Positions 45,565 through 57,289 of a DNA stretch of 64,000 nt are shown here, piece after piece. Position 1 is the stretch's first letter, and the number at the start of each line of letters is the position of its first letter. Both the position numbers and the translations under genes were made by a program. The stretch lies in NCBI GenBank assembly GCA_029891345.1, contig CM056993.1, positions 276,784,016 through 276,848,015 on the forward strand. The letters are read 5' to 3'. The notes below the pieces were generated by a model that saw only the letters and a list, made by a program, of their open reading frames with translations, had not been told where the DNA came from and made no database searches. This DNA is from Dryococelus australis (lineage: Eukaryota; Arthropoda; Insecta; Phasmatodea; Phasmatidae).

Positions 45565-47450
45565 CTGGCGATGGCGATGACTTTACTGATTACAGGCAGT
45601 TCATCAGACACTACAATGCAGCCTTACCGTTCGCCTCTTTCTGTGCAGACGGCATAGTCGAGTCTCCTCGCCGTTCTGTTTACACATTCCAGATTCATGG
45701 ACAAGTGCATCATCTGACCTCTGGGGCTGCACGTCCTCCTGAGGGTAAGGACCCTTGGTACAACCAGTTGTACTTCATAGATGTTGATGCAGCTAATGCT
45801 GCTTGTGTGCGCCAGCACTATCCTTGCCAACATGGCACTCTGCAGGATTTAGAGCATCTTCTGAGAGATATTAATGCTTTGGCACAAATCCACAAGTCGA
45901 TGCATCAGTGATGGCGACAGAGGAAGAGGACGCACGCCAAAAGGGGCCTTTGAGGCAGGTAATATTGACCCCAAGTCAGGCCTGGTAAAGGATCCTAATG
46001 TCTACAACTTACCTGCAGCTGTGAACGAGGTCGCTGTTAATTTTGTGGGTGACGTTCCGCCCATGAGAAATGACATAAGGATATATTCCAAGGATCGACC
46101 TTCGCAATTCATAAGTCATCTGAATATTTAAGCTGATCCTATGACGTACCCTATTCTTTTCCCGCATGGTGAACATGGGTATACGAGTGGTGTCTCACAC
46201 TCTGTCGTGAGCGAGTCTCGCGACAGTGTCACCTGCAACCAATATTATGCATTTTGCATAATGCAGCGACGAAGTATTTCTATACTGCATTATTCTGGGA
46301 AACGGCTTCAACAGTATGTTGTGGATGCTTACTGCAAGGCAGAATCCTTCAGAATATGGTTCATCAGACAGAACCAAGACAAGTTGAGAGTGGATGAATA
46401 CCTGGATCTTCATGAGCACATGCAGAGGGTTGCTGATGCTGCTTATTCCAGAATGGGGAAGTTAGTCATCCTACCTTCCTCATTCTATGGTTCCGAGAGA
46501 CATATGTACAAATGCTACTAGGATTCAGTAGCGATCATGCCCCACTTTGGCAGACCAGATATCTTCATCACGTTCACCTGCAATCCCAAATAGCCGGAGA
46601 TTGCTATGTCGCTGAAAGGCCGCCAGCAGGTATGTCATCGCCTTGATGTTGTGTGCAGGGTGTTCAAGGTAAAACTCGATGTTCTTATGGGTGACATACA
46701 TAAAAATCAGATATTCGGTATGGTGTCTGCTTACACGTATAACATTGAGTTTCAGAAGCGGGGACTTCCCCTTGGTCATATACTTATCATCCTCGATAAA
46801 GGGGACAAGATAGCCATGTCTGAGGCTGTTGATGAAACTGTCCGGGCGGACATTCCTGACCGCGAGGCTCAGCCTGCAGATTCCACTTTCCAAAGACGTT
46901 TTGTGGCGAAACTCTTCTTCACTATCGTGGCTTTGTCCAGTACAGGAGTAATTATTCTGCCACTATCGCCACAAAATTGTACGATAATAGTCATATTGTG
47001 CCTTACAATCCTTATGTATTATACAAGTATCCATGCCACACGGATGTTGAGATGTTGAGATTTATAAAGGTATCAGGTCGCTTGCAGCGGCCAGATACCT
47101 TTATAAATACATCCACAAGGGTCACAACTCTGCAGTTCTTCAAGTCGGGGACATTGTGAGAGACGAGGTCACATCCTACCTCGATTGCAGGTATGTCTGC
47201 TCAATTGAGGCATGTGGGAGGTTGCTGTCTTTTAAAATGGTGGAAAAGAATATCATTGTCATCCGATTGGCCCTGCACCTGGAAAACTGACAATCTTTTT
47301 TCATCCAGGACAATGATGTGGCAGGCGCATTGGAGAGAGCGCATGAGAAGCACACACATCTCAGAGCATTCTTCCACTACAACTCTCAGCACAAGTTGCT
47401 TCACCACTGTGGCACCAGTGTTTGTGGGTCGATACCATGATCTCTAAACC
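45565..47450 (+). pseudogene. Helitron RepHel, N-terminal and Rep (HUH/Y2) portion
   Basis: First comes a Helitron-typical N-terminal stretch (YRQFIRHYNAALPFASF at about 45591, then TFQIHGQVHHLTSGAARP). The Helitron_like_N region follows: DPMTYPILFPHGEHGY at 46135 and NQYYAFCIMQRR at 46238. The Rep core has MPHFGRPDIFITFTCNPK (46537), followed by a stop where Trp is expected, and QKRGLPLGHILI near 46754-46790. The last is the HUH motif region; the family's first His is replaced by Leu, so the metal site is damaged. The catalytic tyrosine region is preserved in a third frame as ARYLYKYIHKGHNSA (47090-47134), with Tyr codons at 47096, 47102 and 47108. Multiple frame changes; inactive. Confidence 0.9.
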
Positions 47451-49466
47451 TTACCTATGTGGAATTCCCACAGAACTTTTGTTGGATAGAAAAACAGTGC
47501 ATATGGAAGGCAGGGGAGAAGGGTGGTTTCAATACCATCTCCCAGATTCATAATGTCAGTCCTCAGGCCAATGAGGAGCTTCTTTGCCTTCATCTGCTTC
47601 TGCACAATGTCAGAGGTCCAACTTCCTTCGAGGACCTGCACACTGTGCGCCATACCGTACATCCGACATACAAGTTGGCATGTCTGGATCTGCTTCTGTT
47701 GGACAGGGATGATATCTACCAGGTGACCATGTATAAGGCAGCAAGGTGGAGCGTTCCTGGGCGCTTGAGAGTACTTTTGACCCACATAATCTTCCATTGC
47801 AATATTGCCGATCCTCCACCGATTTACAACAACCTTAAGCCCTATCTCCTGGATGATGCAGGTGGTGATCTGGAAGTTTCTGAAAACAGAGATCTCATGC
47901 ATATCTAGTTCCACTTGGGTGTCTTCAATAAAACCTTTGCTGACTATGGCCTTCCATGCCCGGATGTTGGTCATGTCCACGATCTTCCTCAGTACGAGGT
48001 TGATGAACGCAATGAAGCTAACCGAATGCACAATCTTCTAAATGCGGACGAGAATGTTGTTTTCACTGAGGTGGTGGCGTCTGTTGCTGCGGCAGACAGT
48101 GATACAGAGGCTCGGTGCAGTCTCTTCTTTGTCGATGGTCCAGGTGGTTCTGGGAAAACTTTCCTCTACAACTGCATCATACACAGCCTTCGTGCTGATA
48201 GCAAAAATTGTATGTCCTGTTGCCTGGACAAGCATTGCCTCAATTCTTTCGGCTGGAGGCAGCACATCCCATGCACTTTTCAAACTGCCTGTGCTGGTGA
48301 TGCAAGGCTCTGTTTGTGACATCTCCGCACAATCACTTGAGTCTGAGCTCTTACGTAAATGCAGCCTAATCATTTCGGATGAGGCACCGATGGCTCCCAA
48401 AGAAGCCCTTCACTGTGTTGACAGACTCCTACGGGATGTGACCAAGAATGACTGCACCAAGTTCGGCGGTAAAGTGCTACTTCTTGGTGATGACTTCAGG
48501 CAGGTCCTACCTGTGGTAAACCAAGAAGGCCGTGCTGACCAAGTGAACGTATGCCTCAAGAATTCACCACTGTGGACATCATTCAAGCAGTTATGTCTGA
48601 GGATCAACACGCGAGTCGACCAAGGGCAAGAGGAGTTCCAGCAGTTCCTGCTTCACATCAGCGAGGGGACATGACCTCCAATCCCAGGGCTCCCGGGGGC
48701 TTCCTGAGTTCTTGGTGCTTCCAGAGAATGCAGACATCTGCAGCCATGTCTTTGGGCATGAGGTGCTCACTGAGGAGGTATGGGATAGTGTGGTTGTGTC
48801 TACTTCCACTGTGCATTGTCTATGTGCAGGCAGTTCATGACATCGTGGTGCTTTTCTGATTTCAGGTCAAAAGCACCCGGGCGATACTGTGTCCTCGCAA
48901 CAAGGATGTCGATGAAATAAACGCTATCATGGTGACACGACTTGGTGGAGATCGCAGAACATTCTTGAGTAATGATCAGCTAGAGGATTCCACCAAAGAC
49001 AACATGAATGTCCCTATTGAGTTCCTTAACTCTCTTACTGTGTCTTCCTTGACACATGCTCATAAAGAACCTCGATACCAAACACGGCCTGTGCAATGGT
49101 ACCATGCTGGTTGTCGTCAACCGAATGACTATGTCATCGATGCTAAGATCATCACTGGCTCCTACAAAGGCGAAAGGACCTACAGTCCAAGGATCAAGCT
49201 GTTATCTGCTCCGACTGACTTTCACTTCTCCTTCAGTCAGAGACAGTTTCCCATCCAAGAGCCGAGGTCAGACATTCGACCACATTAGCATTTACCTTCG
49301 TAATTCTGTCTTCAGTCATGGACAGCTTTATGTTGCACTCTCTCGAGCTAAGAGCTTTGACTCTGTCTCTGTTCTGGTAAAACAGTCTTCTGCCATCATC
49401 TTACCCAGGGTACATAAACAGAAAGAGGTAACACTTAATGTGGTGTACCCTGAATACCTCCACTGA
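47451..49466 (+). pseudogene. Helitron RepHel, PIF1-type helicase portion
   Basis: An SF1B helicase core. Upstream linker pieces contain FPQNFCWIEKQCIWK (47462) and DYGLPCPDVG. Walker A is DGPGGSGKTF at 48134-48164. Walker B is LIISDEAPM at about 48366-48392, followed by GGKVLLLGDDFRQVLPVV (48467-48520). A later segment reads VKSTRAILCPRNKDVDEIN (about 48867), then FLNSLTVSSL and NLDTKHGLCNGTM. The terminal motif is HGQLYVALSRAKSFDSVSVL at 49319-49377. ATP-binding and hydrolysis motifs all survive, but the frame changes at least four times and stops are present. The final ORF ends at 49466. Confidence 0.9.
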
Positions 49467-49508
49467 CTCCCTCGCCTTAAAAATAAACCTGTTCCCTTCC
49501 CAACGACA

Positions 49509-49715
49509 TCCTATCCCGAAAAAACCACTCCTGACCCATGCTACAAAAAATACCTTTGCCCAAAAAAATCCTGTTCTCCTGAAAAAAATCCCTCCTCGCC
49601 CATTCCACAAAAATACCTATCCCCAAACAAATCCTGTTCCCCGAAAAAAAAAAAAACATTCCAGACCCATGCTACAAAAAATACCTTTCCCCCGAAAATA
49701 ATCCTGTTCACCGAA
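49509..49715. repeat. Tandem repeat, about 62-70 bp unit, three to four copies
   Basis: Units begin TCCTGTTC or TCCTATCC and contain CCCATGCTACAAAAAATACC. They occur at 49509, 49569 and 49631, with a partial copy from about 49701 that breaks into poly-C. Located just after the helicase stop. Confidence 0.8.
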
Positions 49716-50980
49716 CCCCCCCCCCCCCCCACACCCTTCATTCGGACCTCTTCCCTAGCCTAACATTAAATACCTCGCTCTGAAAAAATATTCCTCTCCC
49801 TACACACAAAAAAAACCCTCGGACGATCCTTTTCCTAAGTATTTCATTTTCCTAACATCGACCCCTGGATGCTTGCATCGCCTATCTTGGCCCAACCTCA
49901 TCTAAAACGATCTCCTCAGTGGCACACAATTCGTCGAAGGCATCGCCTCAAGACACCACGAAGACTCATCTGTGCGCTGGCCAACGACATGTGAATGGGT
50001 CCTCCGCATCGGATTCCCTTCTTCTATACGTTTGTATTTCCATCCTTCCCTTACCGCATCACCAGCCACTCCCTTTTCCAATACACACTACACTGAACCG
50101 TTAAATGTTCATTTGCCGACAAACACCTACACGCCACAACACATCACACTTCACCCGTAATGCAGACTGGAAAAATGCAGAAGAGGGTAATTGAAACATG
50201 CCATGAGATGCGTTGTTTCACACCTCGAAGGGGGTGAATAGGTTATTACCCTTCTGGATGGTTGAGTCAGATGTGGATCCTGCTCAACGCATGGCAGGTA
50301 ATGCACCAATGCCCAAGTGCAATTGCCAAAAGGGGAACTCAGTGATAAATGTACCCTTAAGCTATGCAGACAGAACATACTCCTGTCTAGAACAAACTGC
50401 AAGTGAGTGCATGCAGTGACATGAGTGCCTGAGAAGCTTGACTATATGGGGACAATCAGGTGTAGGCAACCCATGTCGGAAATGAGAACGCTGTGATACC
50501 ATTCTCATTTCCATTAACACATGTTGACAGATGTGGTTCCTGTCAGAAACCAACTGCAAGAATGTCCTTTGGATCGGTTACAGTGGTTGTGTTAAAAGAT
50601 GCAATTCAGCTCTGGCGAGTGCGTGTTGTCAAGGTATATATTGGTGGATCGTAGACAACATATTCGTGGATGGGTCTGGCCATTATCATGGTTCTCAGGA
50701 TAGGTAAGTTCTTTATTGAACTGCTGCCAAGGTCTCTCAGTATGAGAGATCCTACAGAGTCCCTGGAGCACCAGCATTTGGGGATTATATTGCTCGCCTT
50801 ATACTATAACAGGCATTCAGCCTGGATACTGATTGCCAAAGGTTGCTTTGCAGCCTACAGTTCAGTGTAGGGACGTGCACAATACCTATCCTTGACTGGG
50901 GGTCAGTTCTGCATTCTTACATTGCTCAAGTGTAAGTTGTTGTCACCATTTGCCATCACAGATAGTCATACTTATATAAC
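49716..50980. other. Post-Helitron noncoding region
   Basis: It contains a small hairpin with 11-bp arms, GGAAATGAGAA and TTCTCATTTCC, around 50475-50512. No gene is supported. Probably still within the Helitron, given the base composition, but the boundary is unknown. Confidence 0.4.
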
Positions 50981-50983
50981 ATG

Positions 50984-51123
50984 TTATTCGTGGTTGTTCT
51001 TCGTCGTATTTATTCGTGGTTGTTCTCCACCTTTATTATTCGTGGTTGTTCTGGAACTAATTTATTCGTGATTGTTCTGATGTAAATACATAATATACAC
51101 AACATATTGTACGTGGTTGTTCT
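50984..51123 (+). repeat. Short tandem array of a 17-bp motif
   Basis: TTATTCGTGGTTGTTCT occurs at 50984, 51010 and 51035, with a one-base variant at 51062 and a diverged copy at 51107. Spacing is about 25-27 bp for the first four. Confidence 0.85.
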
Positions 51124-51688
51124 ACATAAATGTCACACAGCCCTACAATATGGTATCGGTAATCATCTTTCATATAATTACTTACTTCACCCTCTGTGGC
51201 CAAGCCTGCGGATTCCGCGGGCACGTCCCCTGGTGGACTATAATTCAACAACGGAACCTACTACAATGGTCTCTACTACAGTGCCCCGACTGCGTGATCA
51301 CTCATGCGAGGCCCATGAAAAACAGATTAAGGAACAACTATGAATTTTTCGAACTATTTCATTCTAACCTTAAAAGCCACGAGACAGTTCCTGTAAAATT
51401 TTAATCGAGACGTTTTACCTCTATAACCGAAAACTGTTCAGCCTAGCATATGTCTTACCTGACAATAAGATTTTGTCATTTCTTTAAGCTACAGTAATTT
51501 TCATAGTTCAATCAACTCGTCACGAAAAAATTGTTTATAAAACACGATGAATGTCTAGTTTTCGAAGTGGTTGTATCACAAACATTGTGCAATGCCACCA
51601 AATTCACCTCAATGAAATATGCAGACATACCCTGAATCCCGAGATCTTGGTGGGTACAATGTGAAAATTATATGTATTATATGTATTG

Positions 51689-51766
<78 letters not shown>

Positions 51767-52116
51767 CTTTCCGAACTGCGGCCAGAGCATAAAAGTCCTT
51801 TGCAGTACAATGATTAGCGCAAAGCACACGAACTGATTAAAGCGAATAACTGCCGCTGTGCATAAGCTACCACTACTTTTCTTATCTACAGCTTAAGTTT
51901 ATTTTTAACCGTATCTACAAGTTGTTCGTATAATCGTCTGCGCTCGGGGAAGTAATTAGCGTGGTTGCGAGACAGTCTGGACGCCAAGGATACGCGGCCG
52001 CAACCGGCCTAGTGTAAAACCAGCCGCGAGAATTTTAGTTCTGAAATTGTACGAATCGCGGCGGTATAAGGTGTGGTTCGGGGGAATGACATTGGGGAAG
52101 ATATTGGACTGTATAA
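51124..52116. other. Intergenic, no supported gene
   Basis: It holds a long TA microsatellite at 51697-51763. Otherwise AT-rich with no recognised feature. Confidence 0.5.
51697..51763. repeat. (TA)n microsatellite
   Basis: About 67 bp of TA dinucleotides. It yields Tyr-Ile repeats in the minus-strand frames crossing it. Confidence 0.95.
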
Positions 52117-52539
52117 TATAGTCCATTCACGGTTACTTCCAACTTTTATAAAGCCCTGCTTATGTTCTATTTCCAGGATATCCCTCCGCCTCATGCAAAC
52201 AAAACTTAACCAAGTACAGGAAATTACACCAAAGAAACAACGCACTGGCTTCGTGCGCACTCTGTGAAATAATATTTTGCATAAGAACTAATTCTTACTA
52301 TTGCCAACACGCGTATTTTCTCCCTGTTTTTATTCATATTGATTATAAACTAATATTATAATGTACAAATAAAATATAAGTAAAAGTTAAATATGACTAA
52401 AAATACGCACTTAAATATTAAAAGCAGTATAAAACGTTGATGATACATGGCATATATAGGAAGTCGCTAAATACGTCATATATGGGGTAATTTTTCAAAG
52501 GTTTGATTAAGAAAGTAAAAGAAACTGCTAACAGACTAT
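52117..52539 (+). mobile_element. MITE family B, copy 7
   Basis: TATAGTCCATTCACGGTTAC at the left, AAGAAACTGCTAACAGACTA at the right. The interior has TCATGCAAACAAAACTTAACC and CATATATGGGGTAATTTTTC. About 423 bp. Confidence 0.85.
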
Positions 52540-52873
52540 GCAGTATATTATAACAACTTATTGCATATTTCCGTCCGTGAGCTGTTTGGACGTAATAGGA
52601 TAATAGGCAGTAGTGTTTTACTGGGAAAATACCATCAATAAACCTTATCTGATACCTACATACACGGAGGCTAATTCGGGACATCAACTGACGGATGGGG
52701 AGATTGAAAGGTCGGCATAAACGAAACGCACCGGCAGTGGCTCGGAAAAGTGATAGAAAACTACGTGGGCGAAATCATTCCCAGTACTCATTCTGGACAG
52801 AACTCGCGACCTCCCAAAACAAGTCAATTATGTCATAACAAAACACACTCGGTGATTTTCATTTACGCGCATA
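52540..52873. other. Intergenic, no supported gene
   Basis: A segment near 52735-52840 has a faint tRNA-like look (AACTCGCGACCTCCC) but is too decayed to assign. Confidence 0.3.
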
Positions 52874-54063
52874 CACAGTCGAATCACATAACTATGACCA
52901 CCTGCTAGTATCGTAACCGCCCTTCGCAGCACGGACAGAAGCTAGACAAGCTGGCAGTGACTCAGTCAGGTGCTGATAGAACTCCATGCTGTCTGCAATG
53001 CGACCCGCAATTGTTGAAGGGTGCGTGGCAGAGGAGAGGGACAGCGAACACGACGATCGAGGTGGTGCCATATATGTTCAATTTGATTGAGATCGAAGTT
53101 GCGTGGAGACCAGGAAAGAACTTTGAAGTCTTGATCATGCTCTTCCAGCCACGTGCGGACATTTCTAGCAGTGTGGCAAGGCGCACTATTGTGCTGGAAG
53201 ATCCCATCATCCCGACAAAGATAATCATCATGTACGTGTGGACATGATCGCCGAAGATGGATTCATAACCAAATCGATCAAGAGTGCCTTCCACACGGAT
53301 AATGTGACCTAGAGAATACCACGAGAACATTCCCAATACCATAACATTGGCACCATCGCCTTGTGTTCGTCCACAATTGATGCAGGGTGTCGGTTCTCCG
53401 ACGTTTATCGCCGGACACGCTGACGTCCATCCGTTTTATGTAGCTGAAAACGTGACTTGTCGGAGAACGCTACCCGTCGCCAATCAGCGGTGGTCCAGTC
53501 GACATACTGTCGAGCAAATTCCAGTCGTTTTCGTCGATGCACCTGTGTTAGCAGTCACACCCCGTCTACTCCAGAGCCCCATTCGTAGAAGAGTTCGCTG
53601 AACTGTTGAGGTAAACACGTGTCTGGATGTCCCCCTGGTTATTTTGGATGGTGAGATGTTCCACTGTAGCCTGTCGATTGCCCTTCACGCACCTTCGTAG
53701 TCGACGTTCACCTCGGGCATCAATGGAATGTGCAGCTCCGCACTTTCCACGACGGTTATTCCCAATGGTGTCATTCGTCCACTCACGATACACCTTTACC
53801 ACAGAGGCACGTGAACAGTTCACAAAAGTCGCTGTTTCCGAAATGCTGCCACCTTTGGCCCGAAAGCCGATGATCATCCCTTTTTGCAACTCTGTTAAAT
53901 CGCCTCCCTTAAACTTGACAGCAAGAAGCGCGCTGTGTACAGCCAGCCTGTCGGTCGCATTATATACCCGCTTCACCAGCCCACGTCACGGGCCATACAT
54001 CATGAGCTACGCGTGGCTGATGACACTTCTAGCAGGTGATCATAATGATGTGATTCGACTGTG
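52874..54063 (-). mobile_element. Tc1-like DNA transposon, full length, decayed
   Basis: 1190 bp, typical for Tc1/mariner. The 35-bp terminal inverted repeats are at 52874-52908 and 54029-54063, beginning CACAGTCGAATCACAT on both ends and finishing ACCTGCTAG/GCAGGT-like. TA precedes the left end (52872-52873). At the right end the expected TA reads TT, so the duplication is altered or the end is off by a base. It encodes a broken transposase on the minus strand. Confidence 0.9.
52925..53976 (-). pseudogene. Tc1-like transposase, decayed
   Basis: An N-terminal HTH region with LTELQKGMIIGFRAKGGSIS and SRASVVKVYREWT (frame 53976-53566) is followed by DARGERRLRRCVKGNRQATV. After a frame change comes FARQYVDWTTADWRRVAFSD, whose final Asp is the first catalytic residue. 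Then come MVLGMFSWYSLGHI (from 53342) and FQHNSAPCHTARNV. The expected second catalytic Asp of QDNAPCH is His here. The third acidic residue is kept in FDLNQIEHIWHHLDRR. At least three frame changes and one stop; inactive. Length and order match the family's usual 340-350 residues. Confidence 0.9.
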
Positions 54064-54328
54064 TTTATTAACATATGTATATGAGTACAAACATCCTGTG
54101 TCTTGGCAGCTCTCACTACATTTATTATTGTATTTTAATATACTTAAAAATATTGGCGCTATTAATGTCTATTCCCTGTTCTGATTTACAAATATTTTCA
54201 ATTACATTTTTGCGAAGAAAATTTAAAGGCGTTGCATTAAAATAGCATAATTTAATATCTGCTTAGTGTATTCTCGAATGTAGAATATTATGATGACAGT
54301 TAAATGTAAAGCAATGTTTTGAGTAAGT
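54064..54328. other. Intergenic, no supported gene
   Basis: AT-rich spacer between the Tc1-like element and the next SINE. Its last 11 bases are the SINE target copy. Confidence 0.5.
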
Positions 54329-54589
54329 GAGTGAGTGAAGAGATTTTGGCGGCTCTTAACATCGAGGTCTTGAGAGCCGATGAGGATGATTGAAGTGAAT
54401 ATGGGGCAGCACCGGAATGAAGGGGCGGGGGAAATGTGAGATCCCCGAGAACCGAGAAAACCGGTCGACCAACGGCATTGTCCGGCACGATTCCCACTTG
54501 CGAAAATCTGGCGTGACCCGACCGGGGATTGAGCCCGGTGCGCCTTGGTGGGAGGCGAGCGTGCTAATCGCTCAGCCCCATGGCCCCTC
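54329..54589 (-). mobile_element. tRNA-derived SINE, family S1, with target duplication
   Basis: Direct repeats TTTGAGTAAGT (54318-54328) and TTTGAGTTAGT (54590-54600) differ by one base. The minus-strand head is GGCCATGGGGCTGAGCGATT, followed by CGCCTCCCACCAAGGCGCAC and the B-box GGCTCAATCCCCGG. The 3' tail is a (CACT)n run. Confidence 0.85.
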
Positions 54590-54600
54590 TTTGAGTTAGT

Positions 54601-55068
54601 AAATTTTTGGACACCACTTAGGTAAGGATCATCTTTTATTTCCCGCAAAAAAAAAAAAACAAATGACAGCGACGCAATTACTTACCATGAAAACTGTAAC
54701 ATATCCACATACAAATAAAAAGGAAACTTGTTTCAAAAGTTCAATTCTCGAGACTATTTTTATGTTAAACTTGTTCTAGGAGATAAAGTATTAAATGAGA
54801 TAAAAATAAAAATACATGCTAAAATTCCATAGTTATACAAATAAGTACTTTCAGATTAACATAGTAAAACTTGCATATAAATGAAAAAAAATAAGCATTT
54901 AATTACATAGGTTATACTAAATTTTGAAAGGGAAACAAATGAATGAGACAACCAAGTAAAAATTAATATGGTAAGTAACAATATTAAGAATAAAATCTGA
55001 ATGCTTTGTTACACTACACATAGCACGGGACATGATACCATTCCATGCAAAATAAATTTTTCTCTTTG
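54601..55068. other. Segment upstream of the A46 tract
   Basis: AT-rich sequence with no recognisable coding homology. It may be the 3' part of a retroposed transcript, given the AATAAA at 55051 and the following poly-A. Confidence 0.3.

Positions 55069-55114
<46 letters not shown>
55069..55114 (+). repeat. Poly-A tract (46 A) with upstream AATAAA
   Basis: 46 uninterrupted A residues, 12 bases after AATAAA at 55051-55056. This arrangement is what a retroposed mRNA or LINE 3' end leaves behind. Confidence 0.8.
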
Positions 55115-55116
<2 letters not shown>

Positions 55117-56974
55117 GTTTGTATTTTCCTCTTATCTGTTTTTCAAGTAAAAACGTGTTGCTGCAATTTGTCAACAGCGCCAAAACCAGCTTAGCACAAA
55201 AATTAAAATAAACATACAATGTTATTGAAAATCTGTTAACGATTGTGATTCCGAGCTCGTAAAAATTTTTTAAGCTGATTCTTTTCTCTAAAAATACAAT
55301 GCCCATTTTAAAGTAAAAATGAAATGTTCAGTAGAGAAAGCGCTCGTAGTGATATAGTAAAAGAGGAGTGTGGGGAGGGGGGGAGACATTTGTGTTGTTT
55401 GCACACAAAATAAATGCAAGTACAAAGATATAAGTTAAATATGTAAAATTATTTTACACCGCCTTGTTGATTTTGCTTTGTATAGCTAAAATACCACTCA
55501 ATCTACCTAACAAAACCGCATTTTCAAAAAATGAATTTGAAAAAAAAAAAAAAACTTGATAGATTCAAGATGGTTTCCATTTCTCAACTATAAGCCATCT
55601 ATCGACATGAAAAGTTGCAAGTTTTTGAGACACAGAAGCTTGAGTTTAAGACGGTGCAAGTTGCATCAAATGCATCATAGTCCTAATCGTAACTGTGGGA
55701 AGTATTTTTAATTACTTATAACTCACTGCCAAATCCAGCCCTTAGTTACTTAACGGTCATATATATGTATGTATATATATACACACATGTATATATGCGT
55801 GTGTGTGTGCGCGCTGCGTGTCTGTGTGTATATTATAAACACACAATGACACACACGCATATGAATATATAGATACACACACACAAGCACACACATAAAA
55901 TCATGTTTACGATGAAGAAAGAGCCTATATTTCTCTCTAAGAGAATCAGGTGAGAAAGAAGTGTTTTTCATTTTACTCGCGAGGACATTTCAGATTTTGG
56001 GCCGGGACTAGATAACATCACAATTCACGTAACACGTTCGCGAAAGTCGGCTGTACCTTGAATAGCGTGTTTCAACGGGAACTATTTACGATCATTTCAT
56101 GTGTACGTTCACGTGAAGAAATGCTTTTCACCATCAATCTTTTGCGTGGCATGTGAATCTGTACCACGTTATCTCGCTGGCCAATCACATTAGGGATAGA
56201 ATTGAGTTATATTTGTTTCCCATTCTTTTGGTTTTATTTCCGAGATGTCTGCTCACGTTTATAATAAATCGCATGTACAATTTCCAACTCGAAATGAGAA
56301 CGAAAGAATAACGGGCACAAGGTCAAGGTCAAAGGTTGAGATTAAGGTAATCGATATCTATCATGGCTGACGAGGTTGGACACTGGTCAACCTGGCGATG
56401 ATTGGTCGTGTCGTGAGCTTAGTCGATCCACCTACCATAGAACCCCGGACCTCCTGCATGTATATATTAAAATATTTTTTTAAAATAATGTTATAATTTT
56501 TTACAGTTTGTTTTGAAATTTTTATATAAATTTATAGTTTTTTATAATTTTTTTAAATGTTTGGAATTTTTGGGTTTAAGGTCATCCAAGGTCTCGGGCA
56601 TGGAGTAAAGGTCGTGGTCAAAGGTCAAATACAAGGTTACGAATACCCAACATTATGGTTGTGTGACGTCACAACATGGAGGCCGGCCGTCTCCTGCTCC
56701 TGTGCCCCGTGCCCTTGTGCCCGACTCATGATTTCTATTCTACTCGCAGCATTCCCAATATTTCAGCCCTTTAAACCCTTTATTAAGTTGCTAATTTCTA
56801 CAGTTTGGGATACAGTATTGCGCTGCGAGCAGTGCCTTCCTAGCGTAGTAACAGGCACGTGCCGCTATCCACCTTGATTTTGGCCTTAAAAGTCACGACA
56901 TTTCTAAAAAATATGACGCTTAAAAAATGCTATGATTTTAACCACCCCCCCCCCCCCCCCTCCACTTCCCAAAT
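55115..56974. other. Intergenic, no supported gene
   Basis: It contains a CA/TA-rich compound microsatellite (55756-55890) and two clusters of AGGTCA-like half-sites (56319-56340, 56578-56640). A palindromic TGACGTCA lies near 56663. No gene is recognised. Confidence 0.45.
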
Positions 56975-57289
56975 TTTTTTAAGAGTACCACCAATATTTT
57001 GTACAAGTCGGCGTCCCTGATACGTGGTAATACGGGCCAACTGACGAGGCGAAGGCACCCACCCATAAAAACGATGGTCCTTGAATGAACGACTACGCTG
57101 GGTGGCCTTAAGCCTCCGACGGCGAAATTGGTTCAAGCCGACGATGGCGAAAGGATGAAATGCAAGGTGGACAACCCGATAAAAATCCACCGACAGGTTT
57201 CTCACACGCATAAAAAATCAAACTGAGATGTCCCGGGATCGAACACGCATTGCGGCTGGAACAGTGTGAGCCACACGACGACCGACACC
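56975..57289 (-). mobile_element. Possible tRNA-derived SINE, family S5
   Basis: The minus-strand head GGTCGTCGTGTGGCTCACAC and B-box-like TGTTCGATCCCGGG are followed by a body ending near CTTGTACAAAATATTGG. Only one copy is seen here, so it is not confirmed as a repeat. Confidence 0.4.

Larger units (their letters stand above)
45500..49470 (+). mobile_element. Autonomous-type Helitron, decayed coding core
   Basis: A Rep (HUH/Y2) domain followed by a PIF1/RecD-type helicase in one direction, without introns, is the diagnostic RepHel architecture of Helitrons, which move by rolling-circle replication. All plus-strand pieces occur in the expected order over about 3.9 kb. Several stops and frame changes are present, so this copy is inactive. 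The true element is longer; the 5' TC and 3' CTRR ends with hairpin were not located. GT-rich DNA upstream and tandem repeats downstream probably belong to it. Confidence 0.9.
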
